Positions 35,932-45,930 of a DNA stretch of 55,918 nucleotides are shown here, piece by piece (position 1 is the first letter of the stretch; each line of letters starts with the position of its first letter). Position numbers and translations under genes: made by a program. The notes beneath the pieces were generated by a model. The model did not search any database. It saw only the letters and a list, made by a program, of their open reading frames with translations, and was not told the origin of the DNA. Location: contig JABJQG010000021.1 in NCBI GenBank assembly GCA_018663505.1, positions 1 to 55,918 on the forward strand. Reading direction: 5' to 3'. This DNA comes from Pseudobdellovibrionaceae bacterium. Lineage in GTDB: Bacteria > Bdellovibrionota > Bdellovibrionia > Bdellovibrionales > UBA1609.

Positions 35932-36572
35932 AATATAATGAGATTACAGATCAGGTGATGAGTTACTTTTCCAAGGAAGAGTTTCAGTCGGATATTGCTA
36001 CAGCTAAGAAAAGTTTTTTTGAAGTGGCGGGGATTATGGATGAATCTCAACCTGATTTTGAAATTAAGATGAATCAGTTTGTGGATTGGTTCCTGTATAC
36101 AAGACCACTTATTGATCATGCAATTCGTCCAATTGAGTATGTCGTTAATAACTCGGACTATACATTTGATAGTAATGAGAAAATTTTTTATCAAAATCTT
36201 TTAGCTATTCGACATAGTCTCTTTGAGTTCAGAAAGTTGTCTAAAAGTGACTTGTATATTAAAGATGTGTTTTCGGGATACAAATTAATTATTAAAGATT
36301 CCCCAGTTACAGAGGGTTTTAATAAGGGAGAGGTCTTTGAAGCTCGCTTAATACCTCACGAAGACAGTTTTATTTTTTCTTCAGCCTTCTGCTTTCACCC
36401 ACCAGATGCAACTAAGTATATTTTAAATGAGGTTAAGCTAATTAACAAAATGAAAAATGATAGCGATGAGGAACGTCGAAGGAAGCAAGATGAACTTATG
36501 CTTAAGCTATTTCAAATGAAAAATAAATATGATCATTATCGCCATGTAGCTTTAGAAAGAATCTATTGCTAA
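35928..36572 (+). CDS. protein of unknown function between carA and carB
   Basis: I do not recognise this 214-residue cytoplasmic protein. It has no signal peptide or membrane segment. It looks mainly helical in the first half (EEFQSDIATAKKSFFEVAGI, FVDWFLYTRPLIDHAIRPIE). A likely beta portion follows (YIKDVFSGYKLIIKD, GEVFEARLIPHEDSFIFSS), and it ends in a charged coiled-coil-like tail (SDEERRRKQDELMLKLFQMK). It overlaps carA by 4 bp and lies 61 bases before carB, so it is almost certainly co-expressed with the carbamoyl-phosphate synthase subunits. A regulatory or assembly role is possible, or the position may be coincidental. Confidence 0.8.
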   Translation: MKYNEITDQVMSYFSKEEFQSDIATAKKSFFEVAGIMDESQPDFEIKMNQFVDWFLYTRPLIDHAIRPIEYVVNNSDYTFDSNEKIFYQNLLAIRHSLFEFRKLSKSDLYIKDVFSGYKLIIKDSPVTEGFNKGEVFEARLIPHEDSFIFSSAFCFHPPDATKYILNEVKLINKMKNDSDEERRRKQDELMLKLFQMKNKYDHYRHVALERIYC

Positions 36573-36633
36573 TAGAGTATGTTTATCAAGGAAGATCACT
36601 TTTAATCTGTGAGAATAAGGTAAAGGTAGATTC

Positions 36634-39600
36634 ATGAGAGACAAAAGTATAAAAAAAGTTGTGATCCTCGGTAGTGGCCCAATTGTCATTGGCCAAGCCT
36701 GTGAATTTGATTACTCGGGAACACAGGCTTGCAAAGCTTTAATGGCTGAAGGTTTAGAAGTCATACTAATAAATTCAAATCCAGCTACTATTATGACCGA
36801 CCCTGATAATGCAACTCGAGTTTATATTGAGCCATTAAAGGTTCCATTTGTTGAAAAAGTTTTAGAAAAAGAAAAACCAGATGCTATTATCCCTACCCTT
36901 GGGGGACAGACAGCTTTAAATTTAGCATTAGATCTTGAAGAAAAGCAGATTTTGAAAAAACTTGGAATTCGTTTATTGGGTGCAGATAGTCAGGTGATTA
37001 AAGCTGCTGAAGATAGAGATTTATTTAGGAAAATTCTTGACAGTATTGGGGCAAAGTACCCAACAAGCGAAATGATTACTACTTTTAAAGATGGAATGGA
37101 ATATTCCGAGGTACTTGGTTTTCCTATTATATTAAGACCAAACTATACTCTTGGTGGTGGAGGAGGTGGGATAGCCTACTCTCAAGAGGAGTATAAGGTG
37201 ATGCTTGCGCATGCGTTACATGAAAGTCCTACCTCAGAGGTTTTGGTTGAGGAAAGTATTCTGGGCTGGAAAGAGTTCGAGCTGGAGGTTATGCGAGATA
37301 AAGATGGAACTTTTGTTGTCATTTGCTCTATAGAAAATCTTGACCCATGTGGGGTGCACACTGGTGACAGTATTACTGTAGCTCCACAGCAAACTTTAAC
37401 TGACCGACAATATCAGGAAATGCGTATTGAGGCTAAAAAAATTATTGAATGTGTAGGAGTTGAGACGGGCGGAGCTAACGTGCAATTTGCTGTGCACCCA
37501 GAAACTGGGGAACGCATTGTTATTGAAATGAACCCAAGGGTGAGCCGTTCATCAGCCCTTGCCAGTAAGGCCACAGGATTTCCCATCGCAAAGATAGCGG
37601 CTTTGTTAGCTGTTGGTTATACTCTTGATGAGATAAAAAATGATATTACAGGGGAAACCCCATCTTGTTTTGAGCCTGCTTTAGATTATGTAGTGACTAA
37701 AATTCCAAGATTTGCTTTTGAAAAATTTCCAGGAACCAAGGATGAGTTAAGTACTCAAATGAAAAGTGTTGGTGAAGTGATGTCCATGGGACGAACGTTT
37801 AAAGAATCCTTACAGAAGGCGATTTTGTCCTTAGAAAAAAATGATCAAGGCATTTTTGACATTAAACTTTTAGAAGAGAAACTTTCTTTCCCAAATTCAG
37901 AAAGAATATATCATTTGTTTCAAGCGTTTCGAGAGGGAATGAGTGTTGAGGATGTATTTTTTAAAACACAAATAACACCGTGGTTCTTAGAGCAAATCGA
38001 GCAAATAGTATTGTTTGAAAAAGTATTAACGGATGCTAAATCTTTGAATCCTGACCTTCTTCTATCGGCAAAGCGCTATGGTTTCTCGGATGCACGAATA
38101 GCCATGTTGTTGAATAAACCTACTAATGCAGTGAGTGAAGACAGGGCTAAGCATAATCTACATCCTTGTTATTTTAAAGTTGATACTTGTGCAGGGGAGT
38201 TTGCATCAAATACTCCCTATTTTTACTCTTCATATTGGAGTGAAGCGACCCCCTTTGTTATGAACGAAAAGCGTGTGGTAGTTTTAGGTAGTGGTCCCAA
38301 CAGAATTGGACAGGGTATAGAGTTTGATTATAGTTGTGTAAGAGGCGTTAGGCAGTACAAGGCACTGGGTCACGAAGTTGTCATGATTAATTCGAACCCA
38401 GAAACTGTTTCTACAGATTACGATACTGCTGATATTTTATTTTTTGAGCCTCTTCACCCAGAACATGTTACTGAGGTGCTGCGAGTGACTCAGCCAAAAG
38501 GGGTAGTTGTTCAGTTAGGTGGACAAACTCCAATTATGCTGGCTCCTGAAATTGTAAAAAAGGGCTTTAATATTCTTGGATCTTCGGTAGAAGTAATGGA
38601 TAAGGCTGAGGACAGAGGCCTATTTATTAAGATATGCGAAAGCCTTGATTTTTTAATTCCAAAATCAGCAATAGTTCCTTGTGTTGAAGACGCTCTTAAA
38701 GCTTCAACGGAAATTGGTTACCCCATTATGTGTCGCCCCAGCTATGTTTTGGGCGGTAGCAGAATGGAGATTGCAGAAAACCAACAAGAACTTGAAAATT
38801 ATTTTAGTAAACATGCTGATTACATTTCAGAAAATGCACCTTGCCTGATGGATCAGTTTTTAGAAAGAGCCATTGAGGTTGATGTAGATTTAATTCGAGG
38901 AGAAGACTGGTCAGTGATTGGTGGAGTCATTGAGCACATTGAGGCAGCGGGTGTTCACAGTGGTGATAGTATGGGCGTATTGCCTCCACAGAGACTAAAA
39001 TCAGAGACGTTAAATAAAATTGAAGTCCTGGCTAAACAGCTTGGTGACAAACTTAAAGTCATTGGTTTTTTAAATCTACAACTGGCCATTAAAAATGATG
39101 AAATTTATATGATTGAGGCCAACCCTAGAAGCTCACGTTCTGTCCCCTTTATTGCAAAAGCTGGAGGTGTACCTATTGTAGATTTAGGTATTCAAGCTAT
39201 TGCTGGATTGAAGGCTGTTGATGTGAACCCAGAAAGCTATCGTTGGAAAGATATTAATTGTGTTTGTGTAAAAGGCGTTGTGTTTCCTTTTAAGAAGTTT
39301 AAAAAAGCAGATTCCATCTTGGGTCCAGAAATGAAATCCACTGGGGAGTCTATGGGGCGTGGCGAGGATTATTCTGAAGCTTTGCTTAAAGCTCTTTATT
39401 CCTCCAACTTTAATTTACCCACAGAAGGTGAAGTGTTTTTCTCATTAAGAGATAAGGATAAAAAAGAACTTTTGCCAGTGGCTCAGGAGTTATCTAAAAT
39501 GGGCTATTCTTTGTCTGCAACAGGAGGCACAGCAGATTTTTTATATAATAATGGCTTAGATGTGGTGAAGGTAAAAAAAGTTACTGAAGGTCGACCACAT

Positions 39601-39804
39601 TGTGTGGATAGAATTCGCTCTGGGAAGGTCAACTTTGTTGTAAATACAACCTCTGGCCGAGAGTCCATTGAAGCTAGTCTTGGAATTCGAAGAAGCTGCG
39701 TGGATTATTCAGTCCCTTGTATTACTGAGTCTGATGCAGCTATTCAGGTTATTGTAGCCTTAAAAAAACAACGTATTGGTGAAATTTCAGTTTCTGCTTT
39801 ATAA
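36634..39804 (+). CDS. carB: carbamoyl-phosphate synthase large subunit
   Basis: CarB makes carbamoyl phosphate for pyrimidines and arginine. The 1056 residues hold two ATP-grasp halves: the first with [19 protein letters not shown] and [13 protein letters not shown], the second with [19 protein letters not shown] and [14 protein letters not shown]. The C-terminal MGS-like allosteric domain follows ([20 protein letters not shown]). It is slightly shorter than E. coli CarB (1073) but complete. It is the last gene of the pyr operon; the ABC importer starts 20 bases later and may be read through. Confidence 0.97.
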   Translation: MRDKSIKKVVILGSGPIVIGQACEFDYSGTQACKALMAEGLEVILINSNPATIMTDPDNATRVYIEPLKVPFVEKVLEKEKPDAIIPTLGGQTALNLALDLEEKQILKKLGIRLLGADSQVIKAAEDRDLFRKILDSIGAKYPTSEMITTFKDGMEYSEVLGFPIILRPNYTLGGGGGGIAYSQEEYKVMLAHALHESPTSEVLVEESILGWKEFELEVMRDKDGTFVVICSIENLDPCGVHTGDSITVAPQQTLTDRQYQEMRIEAKKIIECVGVETGGANVQFAVHPETGERIVIEMNPRVSRSSALASKATGFPIAKIAALLAVGYTLDEIKNDITGETPSCFEPALDYVVTKIPRFAFEKFPGTKDELSTQMKSVGEVMSMGRTFKESLQKAILSLEKNDQGIFDIKLLEEKLSFPNSERIYHLFQAFREGMSVEDVFFKTQITPWFLEQIEQIVLFEKVLTDAKSLNPDLLLSAKRYGFSDARIAMLLNKPTNAVSEDRAKHNLHPCYFKVDTCAGEFASNTPYFYSSYWSEATPFVMNEKRVVVLGSGPNRIGQGIEFDYSCVRGVRQYKALGHEVVMINSNPETVSTDYDTADILFFEPLHPEHVTEVLRVTQPKGVVVQLGGQTPIMLAPEIVKKGFNILGSSVEVMDKAEDRGLFIKICESLDFLIPKSAIVPCVEDALKASTEIGYPIMCRPSYVLGGSRMEIAENQQELENYFSKHADYISENAPCLMDQFLERAIEVDVDLIRGEDWSVIGGVIEHIEAAGVHSGDSMGVLPPQRLKSETLNKIEVLAKQLGDKLKVIGFLNLQLAIKNDEIYMIEANPRSSRSVPFIAKAGGVPIVDLGIQAIAGLKAVDVNPESYRWKDINCVCVKGVVFPFKKFKKADSILGPEMKSTGESMGRGEDYSEALLKALYSSNFNLPTEGEVFFSLRDKDKKELLPVAQELSKMGYSLSATGGTADFLYNNGLDVVKVKKVTEGRPHCVDRIRSGKVNFVVNTTSGRESIEASLGIRRSCVDYSVPCITESDAAIQVIVALKKQRIGEISVSAL

Positions 39805-39824
39805 ATGAACCTTAGGAATTCACT

Positions 39825-40559
39825 TTGATTGAAGTAAATAAATTATGTAAGCGTTATGGCAACAATGGAAAATTAGTTGTGAACAATATTAGCTTTTCCT
39901 TAGGAGAAAGTGAAATTGTTAGTATAGTTGGACCCAGTGGCTGTGGAAAAACGACTACCTTAAAAATGATTAATCGATTGATTGAACCAACTTCGGGTTC
40001 AATCAATATCAATGCTCAGCATTTTACTGACACTAACCCCGTACTTTGGCGGCGTAAAATTGGCTACGTTATTCAGAAATCAGGATTGTTACCTCACTTA
40101 ACTGTAGAAGATAATATAACCCTTATTTCAAAAGTAGATGGCGGTAATGGGAAAATGGTTAAAGAACGTGCTCGGGAGCTCATGGATATTGTAAATTTAC
40201 CTTATGCTACTTTCGCTCGTCGTTACCCCATAGAGCTAAGTGGTGGTCAGCAACAAAGAGTGGGTATAGCTAGGTCATTAATGGCTAACCCTCCTTTAAT
40301 AATAATGGATGAACCTTTTGGAGCCCTTGATCCAATAACTAAATCACATTTGCATGATGAATTCTTACACCTTAATGAATCCTTGGGAAAGACTATTTTG
40401 ATTGTTACCCATGATCTTAGGGAAGCATTTAAATTATCTGACAGGGTAATTTTAATGAATAATGGGACTATTGAGCAAATAGGAAAGAAAAATGATTTTA
40501 TTGAGAACCCTGCAAATTTATTTGTCACTGAATTTATGAAGGGACAATTAAGTGAGTAA
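39825..40559 (+). CDS. osmoprotectant-type ABC transporter ATP-binding protein (OpuCA/ProV-like)
   Basis: This 244-residue ATPase energises import by the adjacent fusion protein. Walker A is GPSGCGKTTT, the Q-loop is YVIQKSGLLPHLTVEDNI, the signature is LSGGQQQRVGIARSL, Walker B is LIIMDEPFGALDP, and the H-loop is IVTHDL. The sequence type is that of glycine betaine/choline/carnitine importers. It lacks the C-terminal CBS pair of OpuCA/OpuAA, so it is the short form. The TTG start has AGGA seven bases upstream. It overlaps the next gene by 8 bases. Confidence 0.9.
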   Translation: MIEVNKLCKRYGNNGKLVVNNISFSLGESEIVSIVGPSGCGKTTTLKMINRLIEPTSGSININAQHFTDTNPVLWRRKIGYVIQKSGLLPHLTVEDNITLISKVDGGNGKMVKERARELMDIVNLPYATFARRYPIELSGGQQQRVGIARSLMANPPLIIMDEPFGALDPITKSHLHDEFLHLNESLGKTILIVTHDLREAFKLSDRVILMNNGTIEQIGKKNDFIENPANLFVTEFMKGQLSE

Positions 40560-42108
40560 GTATTTTTTAACTTTGTTATTTATTTTTTCTTTTTCTGATT
40601 ATATTTATGCATCTAGGGGGCCACTAGTCATTGGTTCTAAAAAATTTACTGAGTCAGTGATTCTCGGAGAGTTGAGTGCTCTTGTGTTGGAGAAAAAATT
40701 TAACATTAAGGTAATTAGAAAATTTAATTTGGGCGGGACTCAGATTACTTTGGAGGCTCTTAAATCAGGCAGTATTCATTTATACCCAGAATATACAGGG
40801 ACGGGTTATGTTATGGTGCTTAAGCAGGGTGGGCTCACTGATGCGGATGCAGTTTATGAAATAGTAAATAAAGAATTCCAAGAACGTTGGCAAATTGAAT
40901 GGTCTAAGCCCATTGGTTTTAATAACACATATGCATTGGCAGTGAGAAAAAATGATTCAAGATTTATTGGAGTCGATACAATATCACAACTTCCTAATAA
41001 CGGGAAAAATTTGTATGTAGCTAGTGGTCATGAATTTATGGAGCGTAATGATGGTTTTGATAATTTGGTAGATGCTTATTCATTAAAATTTTCTTCTTCA
41101 AAGACTTTAGCTATGGAAGCTGGTTTGATGTATCAAGCAGTTAGAGACAGCAAGGTAGATATTATTATTGCTTATTCTACTGATGGTAGGATCAAATCCT
41201 TTGACCTTAAGTTACTTAGTGATAATTTAAATTTTTTTCCTCCATACCATGCATCCTATTTGGCCAAACAAGTCACTTTAGAGAAATACCCAGAGTTAAG
41301 AAAGCTTTACAAGTTATTTTCAGGTTTGATCACTGAATCTGAAATGGTTGATTTGAATAATAAAGTGGATCATTTACAGCTTGACCCAAAAACTGTGGCA
41401 TGGAATTTTTTAATTAACAAAGGGGTTATTAAGGCCGAATTGCTCAATCAGAGTAAGGACGAAAATTTCTTTGCTTTTTTAATACGCAAAAGACAGTATT
41501 TGATTAAAATCTGTAGAGAGCATTTAGTTTTATCCTTGCTAGCTCTTATGCTAAGCTTACTACTTTCTGTGCCGCTGGGAATTTTACTAACCAGATATGT
41601 GACTTTGGCTAAAATAATATTTCCCATAATAAATAGTTTGCAGACAATACCCAGTTTAGCTTTACTTGGTATTTTAGTTCCAATAATGGGAATTGGTTTT
41701 TGGCCGGCTTTATTGGCTCTGTTTATTTATTCGTTACTACCCTTGGTTAGAAATACCTATGTGGGGATTAGCTCCATAGATAGAGACCTTATTGAGGCCT
41801 CACAAGGAGTAGGATTGACTGATTTTCAAGTGTTGTACTTAGTAGAGATACCCATTGCTTTGCCTATGATATTGGCAGGGATTAGGACAGCAGCTGTGAT
41901 AGTTATCGGGTCGGCAACTCTTGCTGCTATGATTGGAGCAGGAGGTTTGGGAGACCCAATTTTTCGTGGAGTTGCCACTGTGAATAATAACCTGATACTT
42001 CTTGGTGCGATTCCAGCAGCTGCTATGGCTATTTTAGTAGATAAAATGTTGGGGTTGCTGGAGAAGTTACTGGTTTCAAAAGGTTTACGGTTAGCATCCA
42101 AGAGGTAG
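40552..42108 (+). CDS. osmoprotectant ABC transporter, substrate-binding domain fused to permease
   Basis: This 518-residue protein combines two importer parts. A signal peptide (SKYFLTLLFIFSFSDYIYA) is followed by an OpuBC/ProX-like binding domain (about 22-285: VIGSKKFTESVILGELSAL, IHLYPEYTGTGY). Then comes a permease domain with about five membrane helices (320-510) and the ABC-permease EAA loop (DLIEASQGVGLTDFQVLYLVEIP). Typical substrates are glycine betaine, choline or related compounds. The GTG start overlaps the ATPase gene. Order SBP then permease is the reverse of the better-known permease-SBP fusions. Confidence 0.88.
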   Translation: MSKYFLTLLFIFSFSDYIYASRGPLVIGSKKFTESVILGELSALVLEKKFNIKVIRKFNLGGTQITLEALKSGSIHLYPEYTGTGYVMVLKQGGLTDADAVYEIVNKEFQERWQIEWSKPIGFNNTYALAVRKNDSRFIGVDTISQLPNNGKNLYVASGHEFMERNDGFDNLVDAYSLKFSSSKTLAMEAGLMYQAVRDSKVDIIIAYSTDGRIKSFDLKLLSDNLNFFPPYHASYLAKQVTLEKYPELRKLYKLFSGLITESEMVDLNNKVDHLQLDPKTVAWNFLINKGVIKAELLNQSKDENFFAFLIRKRQYLIKICREHLVLSLLALMLSLLLSVPLGILLTRYVTLAKIIFPIINSLQTIPSLALLGILVPIMGIGFWPALLALFIYSLLPLVRNTYVGISSIDRDLIEASQGVGLTDFQVLYLVEIPIALPMILAGIRTAAVIVIGSATLAAMIGAGGLGDPIFRGVATVNNNLILLGAIPAAAMAILVDKMLGLLEKLLVSKGLRLASKR

Positions 42109-42260
42109 TTTAATAGGATTTATTTAATGAATTTGGCGTGACATCTTAAAATTATAATATGATAACGCTATAAGTCCCGAATTTGAGCCTTAAGCTTTTA
42201 TGTTACTGAATTCATGGTTATAATTTATTCTTCAAGTTTAAACTCTTCAAGGATGAGAGC

Positions 42261-43139
42261 ATGGAAATATTAAATGTAAAGAATCTCAGGAAAACCTATG
42301 TAAAAGGTTTTATTCCAAAAAAACAATTAGTTTTGAAGGGCGTTAGCTTTAGTTTACAGCCTGGAACAATCACTGGATTCCTGGGGGGAAATGGCGCTGG
42401 AAAAACAACGACCATGAAGTGTCTTCTGGGTTTGGCATTCCCTGATAGTGGTGAAGTTGAGTACTTTGGTCAGAAAGAGCTCACTTCTCAGATAAAAGCA
42501 AAAATTGGTTTTCTTCCGGAACGTCCGTACTTTTACGAGTACTTGACAGGGATGGAATTTTTAAAGTTTTATGGACAGATTTCTACAAAATTAAAAAAAC
42601 ATGATTTGAATCAGCGAATTTTGAGTTTACTAGAGAGGGTTGATTTAATTCATGCTAAAGATAAAGCATTACGAGATTATTCAAAGGGAATGTTGCAGAA
42701 AATTGGATTAGCTCAAGCTTTGGTGCATCGCCCTGAGTTTGTTATTTTGGATGAACCCATGGCAGGTTTGGATCCTGATGGGCGTTACTACCTAAGTGAA
42801 CTCATTAAAGAAACAGCCAGTGAAGGAACCGCTGTTTTTTTGAGTAGCCATTTGTTACATGATGTAGAACAACTTTGTGAGCATTTAGTGGTGCTCACTG
42901 GAGGGAACGTGGTTTATGAAGGGCTGACTCAGAAATTCTTAGAAAGTATGAATCCTTCTATTGATATCTCTTATGTTGATTCTGGAGTGGGAAAAACCTG
43001 TAGTGTGCCTAAAGGGGAAGCTTTGCAATTGAAAATTAGAGAGTTACTGAAGAGTAACTTTGATATTATGGAAATTAAAGAAAATAAAATTTCCTTGGAA
43101 GAGGCCTTTGTAAATACGGCTTTAAGAAAGGACAGCTAA
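42261..43139 (+). CDS. ABC transporter ATP-binding protein, PilH-like by position
   Basis: This 292-residue ATPase has Walker A LGGNGAGKTTTM, the Q-loop region LPERPYFYEYLTGMEF, signature YSKGMLQKIGLAQAL, Walker B VILDEPMAGLDPDG and H-loop LSSHLLHD, plus a C-terminal extension of the export/ABC-2 type. It is one base from its permease. The ATPase-permease-pilD-pilMNOPQ order matches the pilH-pilI-pilD-pilM... order of Myxococcus xanthus, where this transporter is needed for pilus function. A third component (PilG) is not visible here. The substrate is unknown. Confidence 0.8.
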   Translation: MEILNVKNLRKTYVKGFIPKKQLVLKGVSFSLQPGTITGFLGGNGAGKTTTMKCLLGLAFPDSGEVEYFGQKELTSQIKAKIGFLPERPYFYEYLTGMEFLKFYGQISTKLKKHDLNQRILSLLERVDLIHAKDKALRDYSKGMLQKIGLAQALVHRPEFVILDEPMAGLDPDGRYYLSELIKETASEGTAVFLSSHLLHDVEQLCEHLVVLTGGNVVYEGLTQKFLESMNPSIDISYVDSGVGKTCSVPKGEALQLKIRELLKSNFDIMEIKENKISLEEAFVNTALRKDS

Positions 43140-43140
43140 G

Positions 43141-43908
43141 ATGAAGGTTATATCTATCATTGCTTATAATACTTTTCGAGAAATTATTAGAGACCGGGTT
43201 CTATACGGCTTAGTTGTTTTTGCTTTGTTGCTGATTGGAATGAGTCTAGCTTTGGGGCAGTTAAGTTTTCAAGAACAATCTCGGATATCGGCAAATTTTG
43301 GATTAACGGGGATTCATTTAAGTTCAATAGTTTTAGCTATTTTTGTTGGAAGCACTTTAGTTACGAAAGAAATTGATAAAAAAACGATCCTTACGCTGTT
43401 AGCGCGCCCAATCACTCGTGTTCAGTTTTTACTTGGTAAAGCTTTTGGTCTATCGGGAATTATTATTTGTGTGATAGTTTCTCTGTCCATAGTTATGTTA
43501 TTTATTTTTTTAAACCTAAATATGGCCATTGATTATCGTTTCTTTGTTGCGCTATTTGGAATTTTTTTGGAAGCACTTGTGTTGCTTGGAGTGAGTCTTG
43601 CTTTCAGTAGTTTTTCGCGACCAATTTTAGTTGTATCTTACTCTGTTGGACTATTTTTAATTGGACATTGGTTAGAAAGCTTAAAGTTTTTTGCTGAAAA
43701 AAGTGAGAATATTAGCTTTATTTATTTTTCAAAAATTATCAGTAATACTTTGCCAAATTTAGAGGTTTTTAACTGGCGATCACTGCCAATTTATGAAGAA
43801 AGCATTGCTTTTTCTGAAGTATTTAATGCCACCCTATATTCTTTTACGTGGTTTGCAATTTTTCTTACAATAACAACAATAGTGCTACGGAGAAAAGATT
43901 TTGGCTGA
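43141..43908 (+). CDS. ABC-2 type permease, PilI-like by position
   Basis: This 255-residue membrane protein has about six hydrophobic segments: RVLYGLVVFALLLIGMSLAL, LSSIVLAIFVGSTLV, SGIIICVIVSLSIVMLFIFL, ALFGIFLEALVLLGVSLAF and others. It also has the ABC-2 pattern EIDKKTILTLLARPITRVQFLLGKAFG after the second segment. It pairs with the ATPase gene upstream. It overlaps pilD by eight bases, so the transporter and prepilin peptidase are translationally coupled, which supports a pilus-related role. Confidence 0.8.
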   Translation: MKVISIIAYNTFREIIRDRVLYGLVVFALLLIGMSLALGQLSFQEQSRISANFGLTGIHLSSIVLAIFVGSTLVTKEIDKKTILTLLARPITRVQFLLGKAFGLSGIIICVIVSLSIVMLFIFLNLNMAIDYRFFVALFGIFLEALVLLGVSLAFSSFSRPILVVSYSVGLFLIGHWLESLKFFAEKSENISFIYFSKIISNTLPNLEVFNWRSLPIYEESIAFSEVFNATLYSFTWFAIFLTITTIVLRRKDFG

Positions 43909-44704
43909 AGTTTTTTATGCAGTTCCCCAACAGGTTATGGCAGTTTTTATATTTATTTTTGGTGTACTTTGGGGAAGCTTCTCTAATGTGGTGATTTATC
44001 GTTGTCCAAAAGGTGAATCCATTGTGCACCCTAGGTCAGCTTGCCCAAAATGTAACACTCAGTTGAAGTGGTATGATAATATTCCACTATTATCATGGCT
44101 TTTTTTATTAGGTAAGTGTCGGTATTGCTCAGTTAGTATTTCAATACGATATTTTATTGTAGAGTTCCTTACTGGCTTACTATTTATGGGTGTTTTCTTG
44201 AAGGTAGGTGTAAGCTGGACACTGATTGAGTATTTAATATTTTCATGGGCATTGGTTGTAGCGAGTTTTATTGATTTGGACCATATGATACTGCCCGATA
44301 AAATTACTTTAACAGGTATAGTTTTAGGTTTGGCGGGGGGTGCATTGAATCCTGAAAGATCTTTTGTGCCATCAATACTTGGGGTCTTGGTGGGTGGTGG
44401 TTTCTTATGGGCTATTGCATATATTTACTATGTTATTCGTAAAGAGGATGGAATGGGCGGAGGTGACATAAAGTTACTTGCTTGGATTGGCGCGGTTTTG
44501 GGTTGGTCAGCTATCCCTTTCGTGATTCTAGTATCGAGCTTGCTCGGGACTTTGGTCGGGGTCTCGCTTCTGATTAAATCTAAAGAAGGGTTGAAAACCG
44601 TGATTCCGTTTGGACCTTATCTTGCCATGGCAGCTGTTATATATATTTTTTGGGGACAAGAATTAGCGCATTGGTACCTGAATATTTTTATTTCTGGAGT
44701 TTAG
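43901..44704 (+). CDS. pilD: type IV prepilin peptidase / N-methyltransferase PilD
   Basis: PilD cleaves prepilin leaders and methylates the new N-terminus. The N-terminal methylase part has the zinc-binding cysteine pairs CPKCN and CRYC at about 46-74. The aspartyl-protease motifs are DLDHMILPD (first Asp) and GMGGGDIKLLAWIG (GxGD). There are about seven membrane helices in 267 residues, typical of the family. The TTG start has GGAG eight bases upstream. pilM begins 164 bases later. Confidence 0.95.
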   Translation: MAEVFYAVPQQVMAVFIFIFGVLWGSFSNVVIYRCPKGESIVHPRSACPKCNTQLKWYDNIPLLSWLFLLGKCRYCSVSISIRYFIVEFLTGLLFMGVFLKVGVSWTLIEYLIFSWALVVASFIDLDHMILPDKITLTGIVLGLAGGALNPERSFVPSILGVLVGGGFLWAIAYIYYVIRKEDGMGGGDIKLLAWIGAVLGWSAIPFVILVSSLLGTLVGVSLLIKSKEGLKTVIPFGPYLAMAAVIYIFWGQELAHWYLNIFISGV

Positions 44705-44788
44705 GTTTACGAAGCATTTTCTAGAAAAGTTAATTATAATAATAACTTTAGAGCTTTTAAACTAGTCCTTTTGTCTGTAAACACCCCT

Positions 44789-44815
44789 TTTAAAGTCTAG
44801 TACATTGACTTTAAA
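44789..44815. promoter_or_regulatory. 9-bp inverted repeat upstream of pilM
   Basis: TTTAAAGTC (44789-44797) and GACTTTAAA (44807-44815) are perfect reverse complements around a 9-base loop, 54 bases before the pilM start. There is no T-run, so an operator or a leader hairpin is more likely than a terminator. Confidence 0.45.
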
Positions 44816-44868
44816 CTCGCCTTTAGATTTAATTTAATCTGGACTTGTTCTAGGTAGGGTGTGCAACA

Positions 44869-45930
44869 GTGATTTTTCCATCAAAAAATATTCTCGGGCT
44901 GGATATAGGTACGAGTACTATCAAAATTGCAGAGCTAAGCTCCTCTCGTAGTAAAGTAACTTTGAATCGCTTTTCAATAATGTCTACACCAATTGAATCA
45001 GTTGCTAGTGCTGAGTTTACGGAAGTATTTCCAATATCAGAAGTAATCATGGAGATGCTAAAGGAATTGAAATCTAAAAGGAAGCAAGTTTGCATAGGCT
45101 TATTTGGCCCTTCAATAGTGGTTAAAAAAATTAGTATCCCAGAGATGGATCACTCTTTGGTTGCTGAGCAAATACGTTGGGAAGCTGAGCAATATATTCC
45201 CTTTGAACTTTCTGAAGTAAATGTTGATTTTCATATTTTAAATAATAGTACTGTTGGGCCAGGAAGTATGGATGTACTGCTTATTGCATCAAGGCATCAT
45301 CAAATAGTTAAAATGGTGGAGATAGCCGAGAGCTCAAGTTTAACGTGCTCGCACTTAGATGTTTCGGGTTTTGCATTAGCAAATTGTTACTTTAATAATT
45401 ATACGCCAAATAATGCAACAGTGACTGCGCTTTTAAATATTGGAGCCAACTTTACAAACTTTGTTGTGGTAAAGGGTGAAGATGTTATTTTTTGTCGAGA
45501 TATTCCAATTGGTGGAATAATGTATACAGCTGAAATTCAGAAAGTTATGAATGTTGATTTTGACGAAGCGGAAGCTTTGAAATTAAATGTTGATGTTGGT
45601 GGTGGCGTGCCGAGTGAGCTTTCTCAGGCTCTTGAAGGGGCTCATGAGCTTGTTTGCGATGAAATTCAAGGTAGTTTTGAGTTCTTTTCTAATACAGCTA
45701 ATGGTTTGAGTATTCAGAGTTGTTATATTACAGGTGGAGCCAGTAGAACACCAGGGCTTTTGGAGTATTTATCACGATCTCTTGGCATTGGGACAGTCGA
45801 AACGATGGACCCGTTTAACAAGATTCATGTAAATTCAAAATTTATTGGCTCTGAATTTCAATCTCAAATTAGAGATTACGCGGCTGTGGCCATAGGCCTG
45901 GGGTTAAGAAAAATTGGTGATACGGTATGA
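44869..45930 (+). CDS. pilM: type IV pilus assembly protein PilM
   Basis: PilM is the actin-like cytoplasmic protein of the alignment complex and binds the N-terminus of PilN. The ATPase-fold motifs are visible: GLDIGTSTIKIAEL near the start, LLNIGANFTNFVVV near 195, and ITGGASRTPGL near 290. The length (353) is typical. The GTG start has AGGG upstream. It overlaps pilN by 4 bp and opens the pilMNOPQ operon that joins the pilus motor to the secretin. Confidence 0.95.
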   Translation: MIFPSKNILGLDIGTSTIKIAELSSSRSKVTLNRFSIMSTPIESVASAEFTEVFPISEVIMEMLKELKSKRKQVCIGLFGPSIVVKKISIPEMDHSLVAEQIRWEAEQYIPFELSEVNVDFHILNNSTVGPGSMDVLLIASRHHQIVKMVEIAESSSLTCSHLDVSGFALANCYFNNYTPNNATVTALLNIGANFTNFVVVKGEDVIFCRDIPIGGIMYTAEIQKVMNVDFDEAEALKLNVDVGGGVPSELSQALEGAHELVCDEIQGSFEFFSNTANGLSIQSCYITGGASRTPGLLEYLSRSLGIGTVETMDPFNKIHVNSKFIGSEFQSQIRDYAAVAIGLGLRKIGDTV

